Positions 53,709 to 61,870 of a DNA stretch of 64,000 nucleotides are shown piece by piece. Under the pieces are notes generated by a model that did not search any database, was not told the DNA's origin, and worked only from the letters and a program-made list of their open reading frames with translations. The stretch covers positions 1 through 64,000 of the forward strand of contig NZ_FMDF01000157.1 in the NCBI RefSeq assembly GCF_900091955.1, written 5' to 3'. Within the stretch, counting starts at the first letter, position 1. Each line of letters starts with the position of its first letter. Origin of the DNA: Streptomyces sp. Ncost-T10-10d (GTDB lineage Bacteria > Actinomycetota > Actinomycetes > Streptomycetales > Streptomycetaceae). Both the position numbers and the translations under genes were made by a program.

Positions 53709-54767
53709 ATGCACTTCTTCGACGACTCCCTGTACCCGGAGAACCAGGAGAGGCTGGTCATCCAGGCCGCGCCCTACGGGCCGGAGTGGCTGCCCGGTGA
53801 CGCCGACGACCTGCCGCTCACCATGGACGAGCACGTGCAGGCGGCCGTCGACTGCTACAACGCCGGCGCCACGGTGCTCCACATACACGTGCGCGAGCTG
53901 GACGGCCACGGATCCAAGCGCATCTCCATGTTCAACGAGCTGATGGCCCGCCTGCGCGAGGCCGTGCCGGACATGGTCCTGCAGATCGGCGGGTCGATCT
54001 CCTTCGCCCCCGAGGACGAGGGTGGCGACGCCAAGTGGCTCAGCTACGACACTCGCCACATGCTGGCCGAGATCACGCCCAGGCCCGACCAGGTGACGAT
54101 CGCGATCAACACCAACCAGATGAACATCGTCGAGCTCTTCGACGACGAGGACATCGAGGGCACCTCGATCGCCAAGTCCGGCTACTACAAGGCCTATCGG
54201 GACATGGTGGTCGAGGCAGGGCCGGACTTCTACCTCGAGCACCTCAAGCGGCTCCGTGCCAACGGCATCCAGCCGCACTTCCAGCTCGCCAACATGGCGC
54301 AGCTGGAGACCGTGGAGCGGCTGATCCGCAAGGGCATCTACAGCGGGCCGCTGGTGCTCAACTACGTTGCCATCGGCGGCGGGTTCGCCGGCCGGCACCC
54401 GGCCGACCTGATCGAGTTCATCCGCCGCGTCCCGGACGGCGCCGTGCTCACCATCGAGGCATCCATGCGTGCGGTGGCGCCGATGAACGCGATCGGCATC
54501 GCACTCGGCACGCACGTGCGGGTGGGCAACGAGGACAACCTGTGGCGGCACAAGGGCGAGCGGATGTCCTCCGTGGAACAGGTGGAGCAGATGGTCAAGA
54601 TCGCCCGTGCGCTCGGGCGTGAGATCGCCACCGGGCAGGAGGCGAAGAAGATCTACAAGATCGGCGAAGTGTACTCGGACGCCGACGAGACCCTGGCCCA
54701 GCTCGGCATGGTGCCCAACCGCCGCCCCGGCCGGCGCGGTTCCATGCTGCGCGACCTCAAGAGCTGA
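53709..54767 (+). CDS. BKACE-family (beta-keto acid cleavage) enzyme
   Basis: A 352-residue TIM-barrel enzyme of the 3-keto-5-aminohexanoate-cleavage/BKACE (DUF849) family. Seen: the zinc-ligand motif HIHVRE, QIGGSIS, HFQLANMAQLETV, NYVAIGGGFAGRHPADLI and GTHVRVGNEDNLW. Family knowledge: these enzymes condense a beta-keto acid with acetyl-CoA to give acetoacetate and a new CoA ester. Start ATG 53709 has AAGGAGA upstream. It is the first gene of a five-gene operon. The family is diverse, so the beta-keto acid is unknown. Confidence 0.92.
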   Translation: MHFFDDSLYPENQERLVIQAAPYGPEWLPGDADDLPLTMDEHVQAAVDCYNAGATVLHIHVRELDGHGSKRISMFNELMARLREAVPDMVLQIGGSISFAPEDEGGDAKWLSYDTRHMLAEITPRPDQVTIAINTNQMNIVELFDDEDIEGTSIAKSGYYKAYRDMVVEAGPDFYLEHLKRLRANGIQPHFQLANMAQLETVERLIRKGIYSGPLVLNYVAIGGGFAGRHPADLIEFIRRVPDGAVLTIEASMRAVAPMNAIGIALGTHVRVGNEDNLWRHKGERMSSVEQVEQMVKIARALGREIATGQEAKKIYKIGEVYSDADETLAQLGMVPNRRPGRRGSMLRDLKS

Positions 54768-54845
54768 CCCGACCCCACTGGCGGCGGCACGGATTCCCGC
54801 CGCCGCCCCCACACGGCCCCACAACACGAGTAAACGGAGCACGCC

Positions 54846-55817
54846 TTGGTACACGCCATTCGATTCCACGAAACCGGTGGCCCTGACGTCATGCGGTGGG
54901 AAGAGGTCACCGTCGGCGACCCGGGTCCGGGCGAGGTACGGATCCGGCACGTCGCCGTCGGACTCAACTTCGCCGACACCTATTTCCGTACCGGCCTGTA
55001 CCCGGCTCCACTGCCTGCGGGGCTCGGCGTGGAGGCCTCGGGCGTGATCGAGGCCGTGGGCGAGGGCGTGACGCATGTCGCCGAGGGCGACCGTGTGACC
55101 TACACCGGCAGTCCGCTGGGTGCCTACAGCACGGAGCGGGTCATGCCCGCGGATTCACTGATCAAGCTGCCGGACGAGATCGGCTGCGAGACTGCCGCGG
55201 CGATGACCATGCGCGGACTCACCTCGGCGTACCTGCTGCGCCGGATCCATCCGCTGAAGTCCGGCGATACCGTGCTGCTCCACGCGGCGGCCGGCGGCGT
55301 CGGTCTGATCGTCTCCCAGTGGGCGAAGCTGCTCGGCATCACGGTGATCGGCACGGTCTCCAGCGAGGAGAAGGCCGAGGTCGCCCGCGCCCACGGCTGC
55401 GAGCACATCATCTACTACCGGCGCGAGAACGTGGCCGAGCGGGTGCGTGAACTGACCGACGGCAAGGGCGTCCCGGTCGTCTTCGACAGTATCGGCAAGG
55501 ACACCGTCGCCGGATCCATGGCCTCGCTGCAACGCCGCGGCCTGTTGGTGTGTTTCGGCACGGCCTCCGGAGTCCCGCCGCTCGACGCCATGCAACTGGC
55601 CATCCACGGCTCGCTGTTCGTGACCCGCCCCGCGCTGGCCGACTACATCGCCGAGCCGGCGGAGCGGGACGCCCTGGCCGGGGAGCTGTTCGGGCACGTC
55701 GCGGCCGGTCGCATCAAGATCGAGACCAACCAGCGCTACGCCCTTCAGGAGGCGGTACAGGCCCATCGTGACCTGGAAGCGGGACGGACCACGGGATCTT
55801 CCGTCTTCGTCCTCTGA
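54846..55817 (+). CDS. NADPH:quinone oxidoreductase-like enzyme (zinc-independent MDR)
   Basis: A 323-residue medium-chain reductase. Start is TTG 54846 with GGAG upstream. Seen: the N-terminal GroES-like domain (HAIRFHETGGPDVMRWEEV, GLNFADTYFRTGLYP), Rossmann segment VLLHAAAGGVGLIVSQWAKL, and FDSIGKDTVAGSM. No zinc-binding cysteines. Family members reduce quinones or enones with NADPH. Second gene of the operon, 78 bases after BKACE. It may reduce an unsaturated intermediate (inference). Confidence 0.92.
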   Translation: MVHAIRFHETGGPDVMRWEEVTVGDPGPGEVRIRHVAVGLNFADTYFRTGLYPAPLPAGLGVEASGVIEAVGEGVTHVAEGDRVTYTGSPLGAYSTERVMPADSLIKLPDEIGCETAAAMTMRGLTSAYLLRRIHPLKSGDTVLLHAAAGGVGLIVSQWAKLLGITVIGTVSSEEKAEVARAHGCEHIIYYRRENVAERVRELTDGKGVPVVFDSIGKDTVAGSMASLQRRGLLVCFGTASGVPPLDAMQLAIHGSLFVTRPALADYIAEPAERDALAGELFGHVAAGRIKIETNQRYALQEAVQAHRDLEAGRTTGSSVFVL

Positions 55818-55856
55818 GCTCGCCGTGCCCCGCACGTGACCCCCAGGAGTGAGCAC

Positions 55857-56774
55857 ATGCCCCAGACCGTCCGCCCGAAGGAAGACACGCCCGCCCTGGT
55901 GCGTCCGGGCGTTCTCCGTCCCTCGATCAAGGTTGAGCCGCTGACCTGCACCATCGGCGCCGAACTGTCCGGTGTGAACCTCGGCGATGCCGCACGCGAC
56001 GGCGATCTGTTCTCCGAGATCAAGGCGCTGCTGCTGCAGTACAAGGTCCTGTTCCTGCGTGACCAGGACATCACGCGTGCCGAACACATCGCCTTCGCCG
56101 GGCGCTTCGGCCCGCTGGAGGACCATCCGGTGGTCGGCAGCGACCCCGACCACCCGGGGCTGGTCCGCATCTACAAGGATCTGGACAGCAAACCCGAGCA
56201 CTACGAGAACGCGCTGCACTGCGACGCAACCTGGCGCGCGTGCCCGCCCATGGGCGCCGTGCTGCGCTGCGTGGAAACACCAGAGGTGGGTGGTGACACG
56301 ATCTGGGTCAACATGGCCGAGGCCTATCGTAGGCTGCCGGAGCACATCAAGACGCAGATCGCGGGGCTGCGCGCACGGCACAGCATCGAGGCGACCTTCG
56401 GTGCCGTGATGCCGACGGAGCAACGCCATCAGCTGAAGGCCCGCTTCCCGGACCCGGAGCACCCGGTGGTGCGTGCCCACCCGGAGACCGGCGAGCAGAT
56501 TCTCTTCGTCAACGCCTTCACCACGCACTTCGTCAATTACCACACACCCGAGAACGTGCGCTTCGGCCAGGACTACGCGCCCGGAGCGGGCAGGCTCCTG
56601 AACTACCTGATCAGCCAGGCGGCCGTCCCCGAGTACCAGGTGCGCTGGCGCTGGCAGAAGAACAGCGTGGCCATCTGGGACAACCGCTCCACACAGCATT
56701 ACGCCGTCCAGGACTACTGGCCCGCCGTCCGCAAGATGGAGCGCGCGGGGATTGTCGGCGACGAACCTTTCTGA
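55857..56774 (+). CDS. TauD/TfdA-family 2-oxoglutarate-dependent dioxygenase
   Basis: A 305-residue non-heme iron oxygenase. ATG 55857 has AGGAG upstream; an earlier in-frame ATG at 55836 is unlikely. Seen: the opening TIGAELSGVNLGD, VLFLRDQDITRAEHIAFAGR, the iron motif HCDATW (His and Asp), and the distal His with the Arg/oxoglutarate region AIWDNRSTQHYAVQDY. All metal ligands are present, unlike the truncated relative at 51720. Reaction: oxygen and 2-oxoglutarate used to hydroxylate a substrate, often releasing sulfite, an amine or an alcohol. Third gene of the operon. Confidence 0.93.
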   Translation: MPQTVRPKEDTPALVRPGVLRPSIKVEPLTCTIGAELSGVNLGDAARDGDLFSEIKALLLQYKVLFLRDQDITRAEHIAFAGRFGPLEDHPVVGSDPDHPGLVRIYKDLDSKPEHYENALHCDATWRACPPMGAVLRCVETPEVGGDTIWVNMAEAYRRLPEHIKTQIAGLRARHSIEATFGAVMPTEQRHQLKARFPDPEHPVVRAHPETGEQILFVNAFTTHFVNYHTPENVRFGQDYAPGAGRLLNYLISQAAVPEYQVRWRWQKNSVAIWDNRSTQHYAVQDYWPAVRKMERAGIVGDEPF

Positions 56775-56804
56775 GCCCTGACCAGAGACGAAGAGGTGAT
56801 GCCA

Positions 56805-58136
56805 ATGGGACTGCACACTGCCGGCACAAAGGTGCCAGGGACGTCTCCCGCCGCACCGGCTGTATCCCGTAGCTATGCCTGGCTGGTGTTCGCCCTCGGT
56901 TTTGGGCTTCTGCTGTCCGACTACATGTCGCGACAGGTCCTCAACGCGGTTTTTCCCCTGCTGAAGGCGCAATGGCTGCTCTCCGATGCCGAGCTGGGTT
57001 CCCTCAGCGGCATCGTGGCCCTGATGGTCGGTGTGCTCACCTTCCCCCTGTCGCTCCTGGCGGACCGCTGGGGCCGGGTCAGGACCTTGGTCATCGCCGC
57101 GACGGCCTGGAGCCTGGCGACGCTGGGCTGCGCCATTTCCGCGAGCTACGGCCAGATGTTCCTGGGCCGGTTCATGGTGGGCGTCGGTGAGGCGGCTTAC
57201 GGGAGCGTCGGTATCGCGGTGGTCCTCAGCGTGTTCCCCATCGGTTTGCGGGCCACGCTCTCCGGAGCCTTCATGGCGGGGGGTTCGTTCGGCTCCGTGC
57301 TGGGTGTGTCGGTCGGCGGTGTGATCGCCCAGGAGCATGGCTGGCGCTGGGCGTTCGGCGCGATGGGAATCCTCGGGCTGGTCCTGGCCGCGGTCTACGG
57401 CCTCGTGGTCACCGAGAAGAGGCTGGGCCCGGCGTCCATCCGTAACAGCGCCATGTCCGGCGAACGCGCCTCCATCCGGACCCAGCTGCCGCGACTGTTC
57501 TCCTCGGTCTCCGTGGTCTGCGCCTATATCGGCAGCGGGCTGCAGATGTTCATCGCGATGGCCCTGCTCGCGTGGATACCCAGTTTCCTCAACCGGTACT
57601 ACGCCATGCCTCCTGCGAAGGCCGGCCTGGCCGCCGGGGCCTTCGCGCTGATCAGCGGCATTGGCATGATCCTCTGCGGGATCGTCGCGGACCGCCTCAG
57701 CCGGAAGGCCGCGGCCCGGAAGTGGATCGTTGCGATCGTCTGCGCTCTCGGGTCGTTCGTGCTGCTGACGGCGGGATTCCACCTGCCGGCCGGCCCGCTG
57801 CAGCTCGTGCTGATCGCGGCCGGGACCCTGGTGGCCGGCGGTACAGCCGGTCCGGCGGCCGCCATGGTGGCCAATCTGACCCCAGCCGCCATCGCGGCGA
57901 CGGCTTTCGCCACCCTTACGCTGGCCAACAGCCTGCTCGGGCTGGCTCCCGGACCCGCGGTGACGGGCATGCTCGCGGACCACCTGGGCCTGCTCGGCGC
58001 ACTGCGGCTGATCCCGCTCGTCGCGCTCGCGGGCGGCGTGGCCTTCACCATCGGGAAGTTCTCCTACGAAAAAGATCTGCGCCGCCTGGGGCTGCTCCCC
58101 GACCTGGCGCTCAGGATTCCGGAGTTGCAGTCATGA
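56805..58136 (+). CDS. MFS transporter
   Basis: A 443-residue carrier with about twelve membrane segments, for example SYAWLVFALGFGLLLSDYMS, IVALMVGVLTFPLSLLADRW and VVCAYIGSGLQMFIAMALLA. The loop motif LLADRWGRVRTL between segments 2 and 3 is the MFS signature. Start is one of two in-frame ATGs (56799, 56805); the second has AGAGG at good spacing. Its stop overlaps the next start (ATGA). It resembles the hexuronate/aromatic-acid carriers that accompany catabolic operons, so it likely imports the pathway substrate (inference). Confidence 0.93.
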   Translation: MGLHTAGTKVPGTSPAAPAVSRSYAWLVFALGFGLLLSDYMSRQVLNAVFPLLKAQWLLSDAELGSLSGIVALMVGVLTFPLSLLADRWGRVRTLVIAATAWSLATLGCAISASYGQMFLGRFMVGVGEAAYGSVGIAVVLSVFPIGLRATLSGAFMAGGSFGSVLGVSVGGVIAQEHGWRWAFGAMGILGLVLAAVYGLVVTEKRLGPASIRNSAMSGERASIRTQLPRLFSSVSVVCAYIGSGLQMFIAMALLAWIPSFLNRYYAMPPAKAGLAAGAFALISGIGMILCGIVADRLSRKAAARKWIVAIVCALGSFVLLTAGFHLPAGPLQLVLIAAGTLVAGGTAGPAAAMVANLTPAAIAATAFATLTLANSLLGLAPGPAVTGMLADHLGLLGALRLIPLVALAGGVAFTIGKFSYEKDLRRLGLLPDLALRIPELQS

Positions 58137-58717
58137 GTCTCAGCACACTGCCGACGGTCGTCATCGTCCCCGGGCTGCGCGATCACGTGCCGGACCACTG
58201 GCAGACGGTCCTCGCCGACAGGATCGCCGACGCCCGAACCGTTCCCCCGCTGGAGAAGGACAGGCTGAGCCGCGACGCCCAGGTTGCCGCACTGGACGAG
58301 GCGCTGTCGGACATTTCCGGCCCCGTCCTACTGGTCGCCCACAGTGCAGGGGTGATGACCACCGTGCACTGGGCGCAGCGACACCGGCGTCCGGTCAAGG
58401 GGGCGCTGCTGGCGACGCCGCCCGACTTCGTCACCCCGCTGCCGGACGGCTATCCCACCCCGGAAGTCCTGCGCGAAAACGGCTGGATGCCGACGCCACG
58501 GACACCCCTGCCCTTCCCCAGCATCGTCGCGGCGAGCACGAACGACCCCCTGGCCGATGTCGATCACGTCGCCGGTCTCGCCCGGGCGTGGGGGAGCCGC
58601 CTCGTGGACCTCGGCCCGGTCGGACACCTCAACCCTGCCTCCGGCTACGGTGAATGGTCCCGGGCGCAGGAGTTCGTCCGCGAACTCGGCCGAGCCTCGT
58701 CCGACATGTCCGCCTGA
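58133..58717 (+). CDS. Small alpha/beta hydrolase, RBBP9/YdeN family
   Basis: A 194-residue serine hydrolase. Seen: VVIVPGLRDHVPDHWQT at the start (oxyanion loop), the nucleophile elbow VAHSAGV, STNDPLADVDH with the likely catalytic Asp, and GPVGHLNPASGYGEW with the catalytic His. ATG 58133 overlaps the carrier stop by four bases. It is the last gene of the operon and is followed by a strong terminator. It may cleave an ester or thioester intermediate. Confidence 0.92.
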   Translation: MSLSTLPTVVIVPGLRDHVPDHWQTVLADRIADARTVPPLEKDRLSRDAQVAALDEALSDISGPVLLVAHSAGVMTTVHWAQRHRRPVKGALLATPPDFVTPLPDGYPTPEVLRENGWMPTPRTPLPFPSIVAASTNDPLADVDHVAGLARAWGSRLVDLGPVGHLNPASGYGEWSRAQEFVRELGRASSDMSA

Positions 58718-58977
58718 CCGGCGATGGCAAATGATCTCCATGCCCCTTCTGGGACAGACCGCGTCACCGGATGGCGCGACATCGTCGCGGGGACGGGAAC
58801 ACGTCCTGACCCGGACCGAGCTTGCTTCCGGCTTGGAGTGGGATCGTGTCAGCCGAGCCGAAGCACGTGAGGGGTGAGCCGGGTTCTGCTCCGTGACTGC
58901 CGGTCAGGAACGGTTTGGCGGTGGGAGAGAAGGGGAGTCACAACATGATTCCGGCTCTGCTGTCGACGGCTCCAGCG

Positions 58978-59019
58978 AAAGGCGCCTGACGAACGAGAGC
59001 CCAGGGCGGGCGCCTTTTT
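58978..59019 (+). terminator. Rho-independent terminator of the catabolic operon
   Basis: AAAGGCGCC (58978-58986) pairs with GGCGCCTTT (59009-59017) around a 22-base loop, and the right arm runs into TTTTT (59015-59019). It lies 260 bases after the last stop of the operon. Confidence 0.75.
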
Positions 59020-59174
59020 GATGCCGCTGGAAGAAGCCGGGCACGGCCTTCCGGCGCCGGCCCTGTCGCGTCGCCGTCGGGGTCGTACCCCACGGCACGG
59101 ATCGTCTTCCTTCCCGTACAGGCCCGGCCCCGCGGAGCGGCGTGGCCCCGACGCGAGTGCCGGGGCCCGAGGTT

Positions 59175-60028
59175 TCACAGTGCGGCCGCGCCGATCACGA
59201 TCGCCGCTGTTCCGGTGAGCAGGAGGGCGACGATGAAGGCGATGCTCCTCGCTCCGGAGCGACGGTCGGCTGCGGGGTCGGGTGTGTAGACGGCCGGGTC
59301 CGTGGGGGCGTAGTGGATGGTGAGGTCGCGGCCGAGGGACAGGCGCGGGTCGGGGATGCCGTCGCGGGACAGGACAGTGACGTGCGTGCCCTGACGGGTG
59401 GTGAAGGTGACGACGGGGGCGTGGCTGACGATCTCGCCGCCCTCACCGTCGGTGTGGACGTCCTTGGTGACGGCCACGACACGGGCCGGGACGGCGACGG
59501 CCGAGGCCAGCAGGGCGTTGCGGGCGCGCGCCAGGCGGATGTCGGGGCTGATCGCCCCGACGGCGGTCAGCAGGGCACCGAAGCCGAGCAGTGCCCACGG
59601 GTAGCCCCGGACGACGGTCGCATGGATCACCAGCCCGATGAAGAGCAGGACGACCGCGCAGTTGGGGCCGTTGCGTCCGCTCTTCTCGCCCACGGTGTCG
59701 AACACGACGAGGAACCGGTGCGGTTGCCCGGGGGGTAGCGCACGTCAACTTCCCGGCCCACCCAGGCTTCCCGGATCGCGTCGCCGTGCCTGCCTGCGTT
59801 CGGCAGGGTGAACTCCTGCCCGGTGGCCGGGTCCTGGAACGCGAATGTCACCGGTATCCCGGGCTTCTCGGAGTCGCCGTGGGCCGGCTGCCCCACTTCC
59901 ACGATCCGCGCCTTCACCCATACCGCTCGCTGGGCCCGGGTCACTCCGGCGAGCGAGCGCCCGTAGCCGAGCAGCGCCAGCCCCGCGGGCACCACCCACC
60001 ACAGCGCCAGTACCTCGTCACTGCTCAT
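59175..60028 (-). pseudogene. DUF3592-type membrane protein with two repeated domains, frameshifted
   Basis: Two frames forming one protein of about 284 residues. The first (ATG 60028) has a membrane segment (LALWWVVPAGLALLGYGRSL) and a DUF3592-like soluble domain (ARIVEVGQPAHGDSEKPGIP, FAFQDPATGQEFTLPNAGRH, VGREVDVRYPPG). The second frame continues QPHRFLVVFDTVGEKSGRN, has two membrane segments and repeats the domain (ARVVAVTKDVHTDGEGGEIV, VTFTTRQGTHVTVLSRDGIP), ending with a last membrane segment and a stop at 59175. The shift is at CCCGGGGGG, 59727-59735, where one more base restores the frame. Membrane proteins of this kind have no known biochemical role. It is the last gene of the minus-strand set. 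Confidence 0.75.
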
Positions 60029-60316
60029 CCGAGCCCCTGCCCCTTCTCCGCGGAAGGCAGCCCGCGGGACGCTTCGGCCGCGCACCCAGCACACCGGCCG
60101 CGCACGCATGGGTGAACCCCGCTGTCCGGATGCGGGGAAGGCGGTTGAGGGGGAACCGCGGATGCTCGACGCCGTACGCTCCGATGACGACGGCCATGAC
60201 CTCGCGGAACCTTTGGAGCCGGTGCTGCGCCGACCCCCACCGACCGACCGGGGCCCCTGAGCCGACTTCGCCGCCGCGCCGTCCCCGCCGCCCATCTCCT
60301 CCGCAGGCGTGCCCGC

Positions 60317-60800
60317 TCAGAACTCGACACGGAACCGGCCGCCCGACGGGTCGACGACGGCTGTGAGCCGAAGACCCACGCGCAGGGCGGGATGGTGCGT
60401 GCGCTTCCAGGTCGTCTCGAACGTCCGCAACCCCGGCCCGCTGACCCGTAGACCGACCGCGACGCCGGATTCCTCCCCGCTCCAGTCGAAGTCGGTCAGG
60501 TCGGTGATCTCCGCGGTCGCCGGAACACCCACGGCGTCGAGCCGCCGGTTGTGCTCTCTGTCGACGACAGTGTTGCCCCAGAACGCCAGGCCCAGGGGAA
60601 CAAAGACCACCGTGAACACGATGCCCATGACCGTGAGCTCCGCGCCGGCGAGGAGGGCGAAGCCCAGCATGACCGGACCGCACAGGCACATCACCGCGGC
60701 AATGATGTAGAGGGACGTTGGCTTCCCACAGGCCGATCTGCGATATCTGTGTCATCTGCGGCTTGGGGCCGATCCCGCCGTTGTCCCCGTCATCGACCAT
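60317..60800 (-). pseudogene. Small membrane protein, probably frameshifted near its N-terminus
   Basis: The start ATG 60800 is only two bases from the stop of the preceding gene, as expected for coupled genes, and its frame begins VDDGDNGGIGPKPQMTQISQ. About 28 codons later the good frame is another one: LYIIAAVMCLCGPVMLGFAL, a second hydrophobic segment, then a soluble domain (GVPATAEITDLTDFDWSGEE, RTFETTWKRTHHPALRVGLR) ending at 60317. Removing one base from GGG at 60712-60714 joins them. The C-terminal domain resembles the DUF3592 domain of the neighbour. Confidence 0.55.
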
Positions 60801-60801
60801 G

Positions 60802-61080
60802 TCAGCGCTCCGAGCCCTCGGGTCGGCTCCGCGCCAGCCGGTCCGCCAGGGCCTGCAGGCCGACGAGCCGGTGCGGGTCGTACAGGATGGAGTGGCGTCT
60901 GCCGTGCTTGGTGGTGATCGTCAGTCTGCGGCTCCGGCCGGGACGGAACTCCAGACGAGGCTCCTCCCAGATGTGGTACCGGGCGGCGTCGACATAGCCG
61001 AACACCTCCAGCACCCGGCCGTCGAAGGAGAGCAGGACGGAATCGGTCGCCGGCGCTTCGTGCAACGGCGTCGGGATCAC
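60802..61080 (-). CDS. Small hypothetical protein
   Basis: A 92-residue beta-rich protein with SVLLSFDGRVLEVFGYVDAA, YHIWEEPRLEF and a basic stretch RRLTITTKHGRRHSILYDPH. It resembles small PH-like domains of actinomycetes but I do not name it. GTG 61078-61080 overlaps the stop of the upstream gene (GTGA), and its own stop touches the next start, so it belongs to a tight operon. Confidence 0.7.
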   Translation of the reverse strand: MIPTPLHEAPATDSVLLSFDGRVLEVFGYVDAARYHIWEEPRLEFRPGRSRRLTITTKHGRRHSILYDPHRLVGLQALADRLARSRPEGSER

Positions 61081-61502
61081 GGTGCGACGCCGTCCCCGGC
61101 ATAGAGGTAACCGCCGGGCCGGGCGGGGTCGGACACCAGTAGCACCTGGTCGCCGGTGCGAGGGATCCGCAGTTTGGAGACGATGGTCTGGAGGGTGATC
61201 CGGTCGGTGGTCCCGGACGGCTGCAGGATCAGGTCGACGACCGGGTCGTAGTTGACCAGCTTGCCGGTGTCGCTGATCGATACGACGACGGCGGGTATGG
61301 TCGGCGCTCCCATGGCGACCAACTGCCGGGCATCCAGGCCGGAGTTGTACGCACCGATCGACTGCTGGAGTCTGGTGAAGTCCTCGTTCCCGAGGAATGC
61401 ACGCGTGGCGCGGCCGTAGAAGCCTTTGCCGCCGGCCACCTTGCCGGCGATCTCGGCCGCCCGCTCCTCGCGGGTCTGGCGACGTTTCCCGAAGATTCCC
61501 AT
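61077..61502 (-). CDS. Small hypothetical protein
   Basis: A 141-residue protein opening MGIFGKRRQTREERAAEIAG, with a basic N-terminus, a middle region FYGRATRAFLGNEDFTRLQQ and a beta-rich end (TIPAVVVSISDTGKLVNYDP, ITLQTIVSKLRIPRTGDQVL). ATG 61502 has AAGGAG upstream. No membrane segment. It is coupled to the next gene by overlap. Function unknown; family members seem to occur with DUF3592-type membrane proteins, as here. Confidence 0.75.
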   Translation of the reverse strand: MGIFGKRRQTREERAAEIAGKVAGGKGFYGRATRAFLGNEDFTRLQQSIGAYNSGLDARQLVAMGAPTIPAVVVSISDTGKLVNYDPVVDLILQPSGTTDRITLQTIVSKLRIPRTGDQVLLVSDPARPGGYLYAGDGVAP

Positions 61503-61761
61503 GAGGCTCTCCTTCTGGTGATGTCCGGTGCGGTCCGGACGCGGGGGTCGGCGGGCAGCCGGAGGGCCACCTCGTTATCGGCGTTCGACAGGTACGGGAC
61601 GGTGACGGAGCGGCCGCCCTGTACGCGGCCGGTCAGGCGGGCGGGGAAAGACCGTTGGACGGTCGCCTCGTACGACGATCCGCCGGGGCGGCCGATGAGT
61701 TGCCCGGCGACCGAGGTGACCGTCCCACGGCCCGTGTCGCGCGGTTGACCGTCCTGGTCAT
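61229..61761 (-). pseudogene. Small hypothetical protein, start and end unclear (frameshift)
   Basis: The likely start is ATG 61761 with GAGGAGGG before it (MTRTV). After five or six codons the sensible frame is a different one: RDTGRGTVTSVAGQLIGRPG, YEATVQRSFPARLTGRVQGG, RSVTVPYLSNADNEVALRLP. One added base near 61743-61744 would join them. There is no stop near 61503 where the next gene begins; the frame runs on to 61229, overlapping it by 270 bases, which is improbable. I trust only 61503-61761 as coding. A second indel is possible. Confidence 0.45.
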
Positions 61762-61870
61762 GGGTTCCCTCCTCGCCGTCGGCCCGGCCTGACGGTGTGG
61801 ACGCTAGCGGCCGGGGACACCTACCGATCCCAGGTTCGCCCGCCCGTTCCGGACGACGTACTCTCCTCAC

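Noticed and set aside
55155..57983. 942-codon minus-strand frame across the catabolic operon
   Set aside because: Antisense of the reductase, dioxygenase and MFS genes, all of which are well supported.
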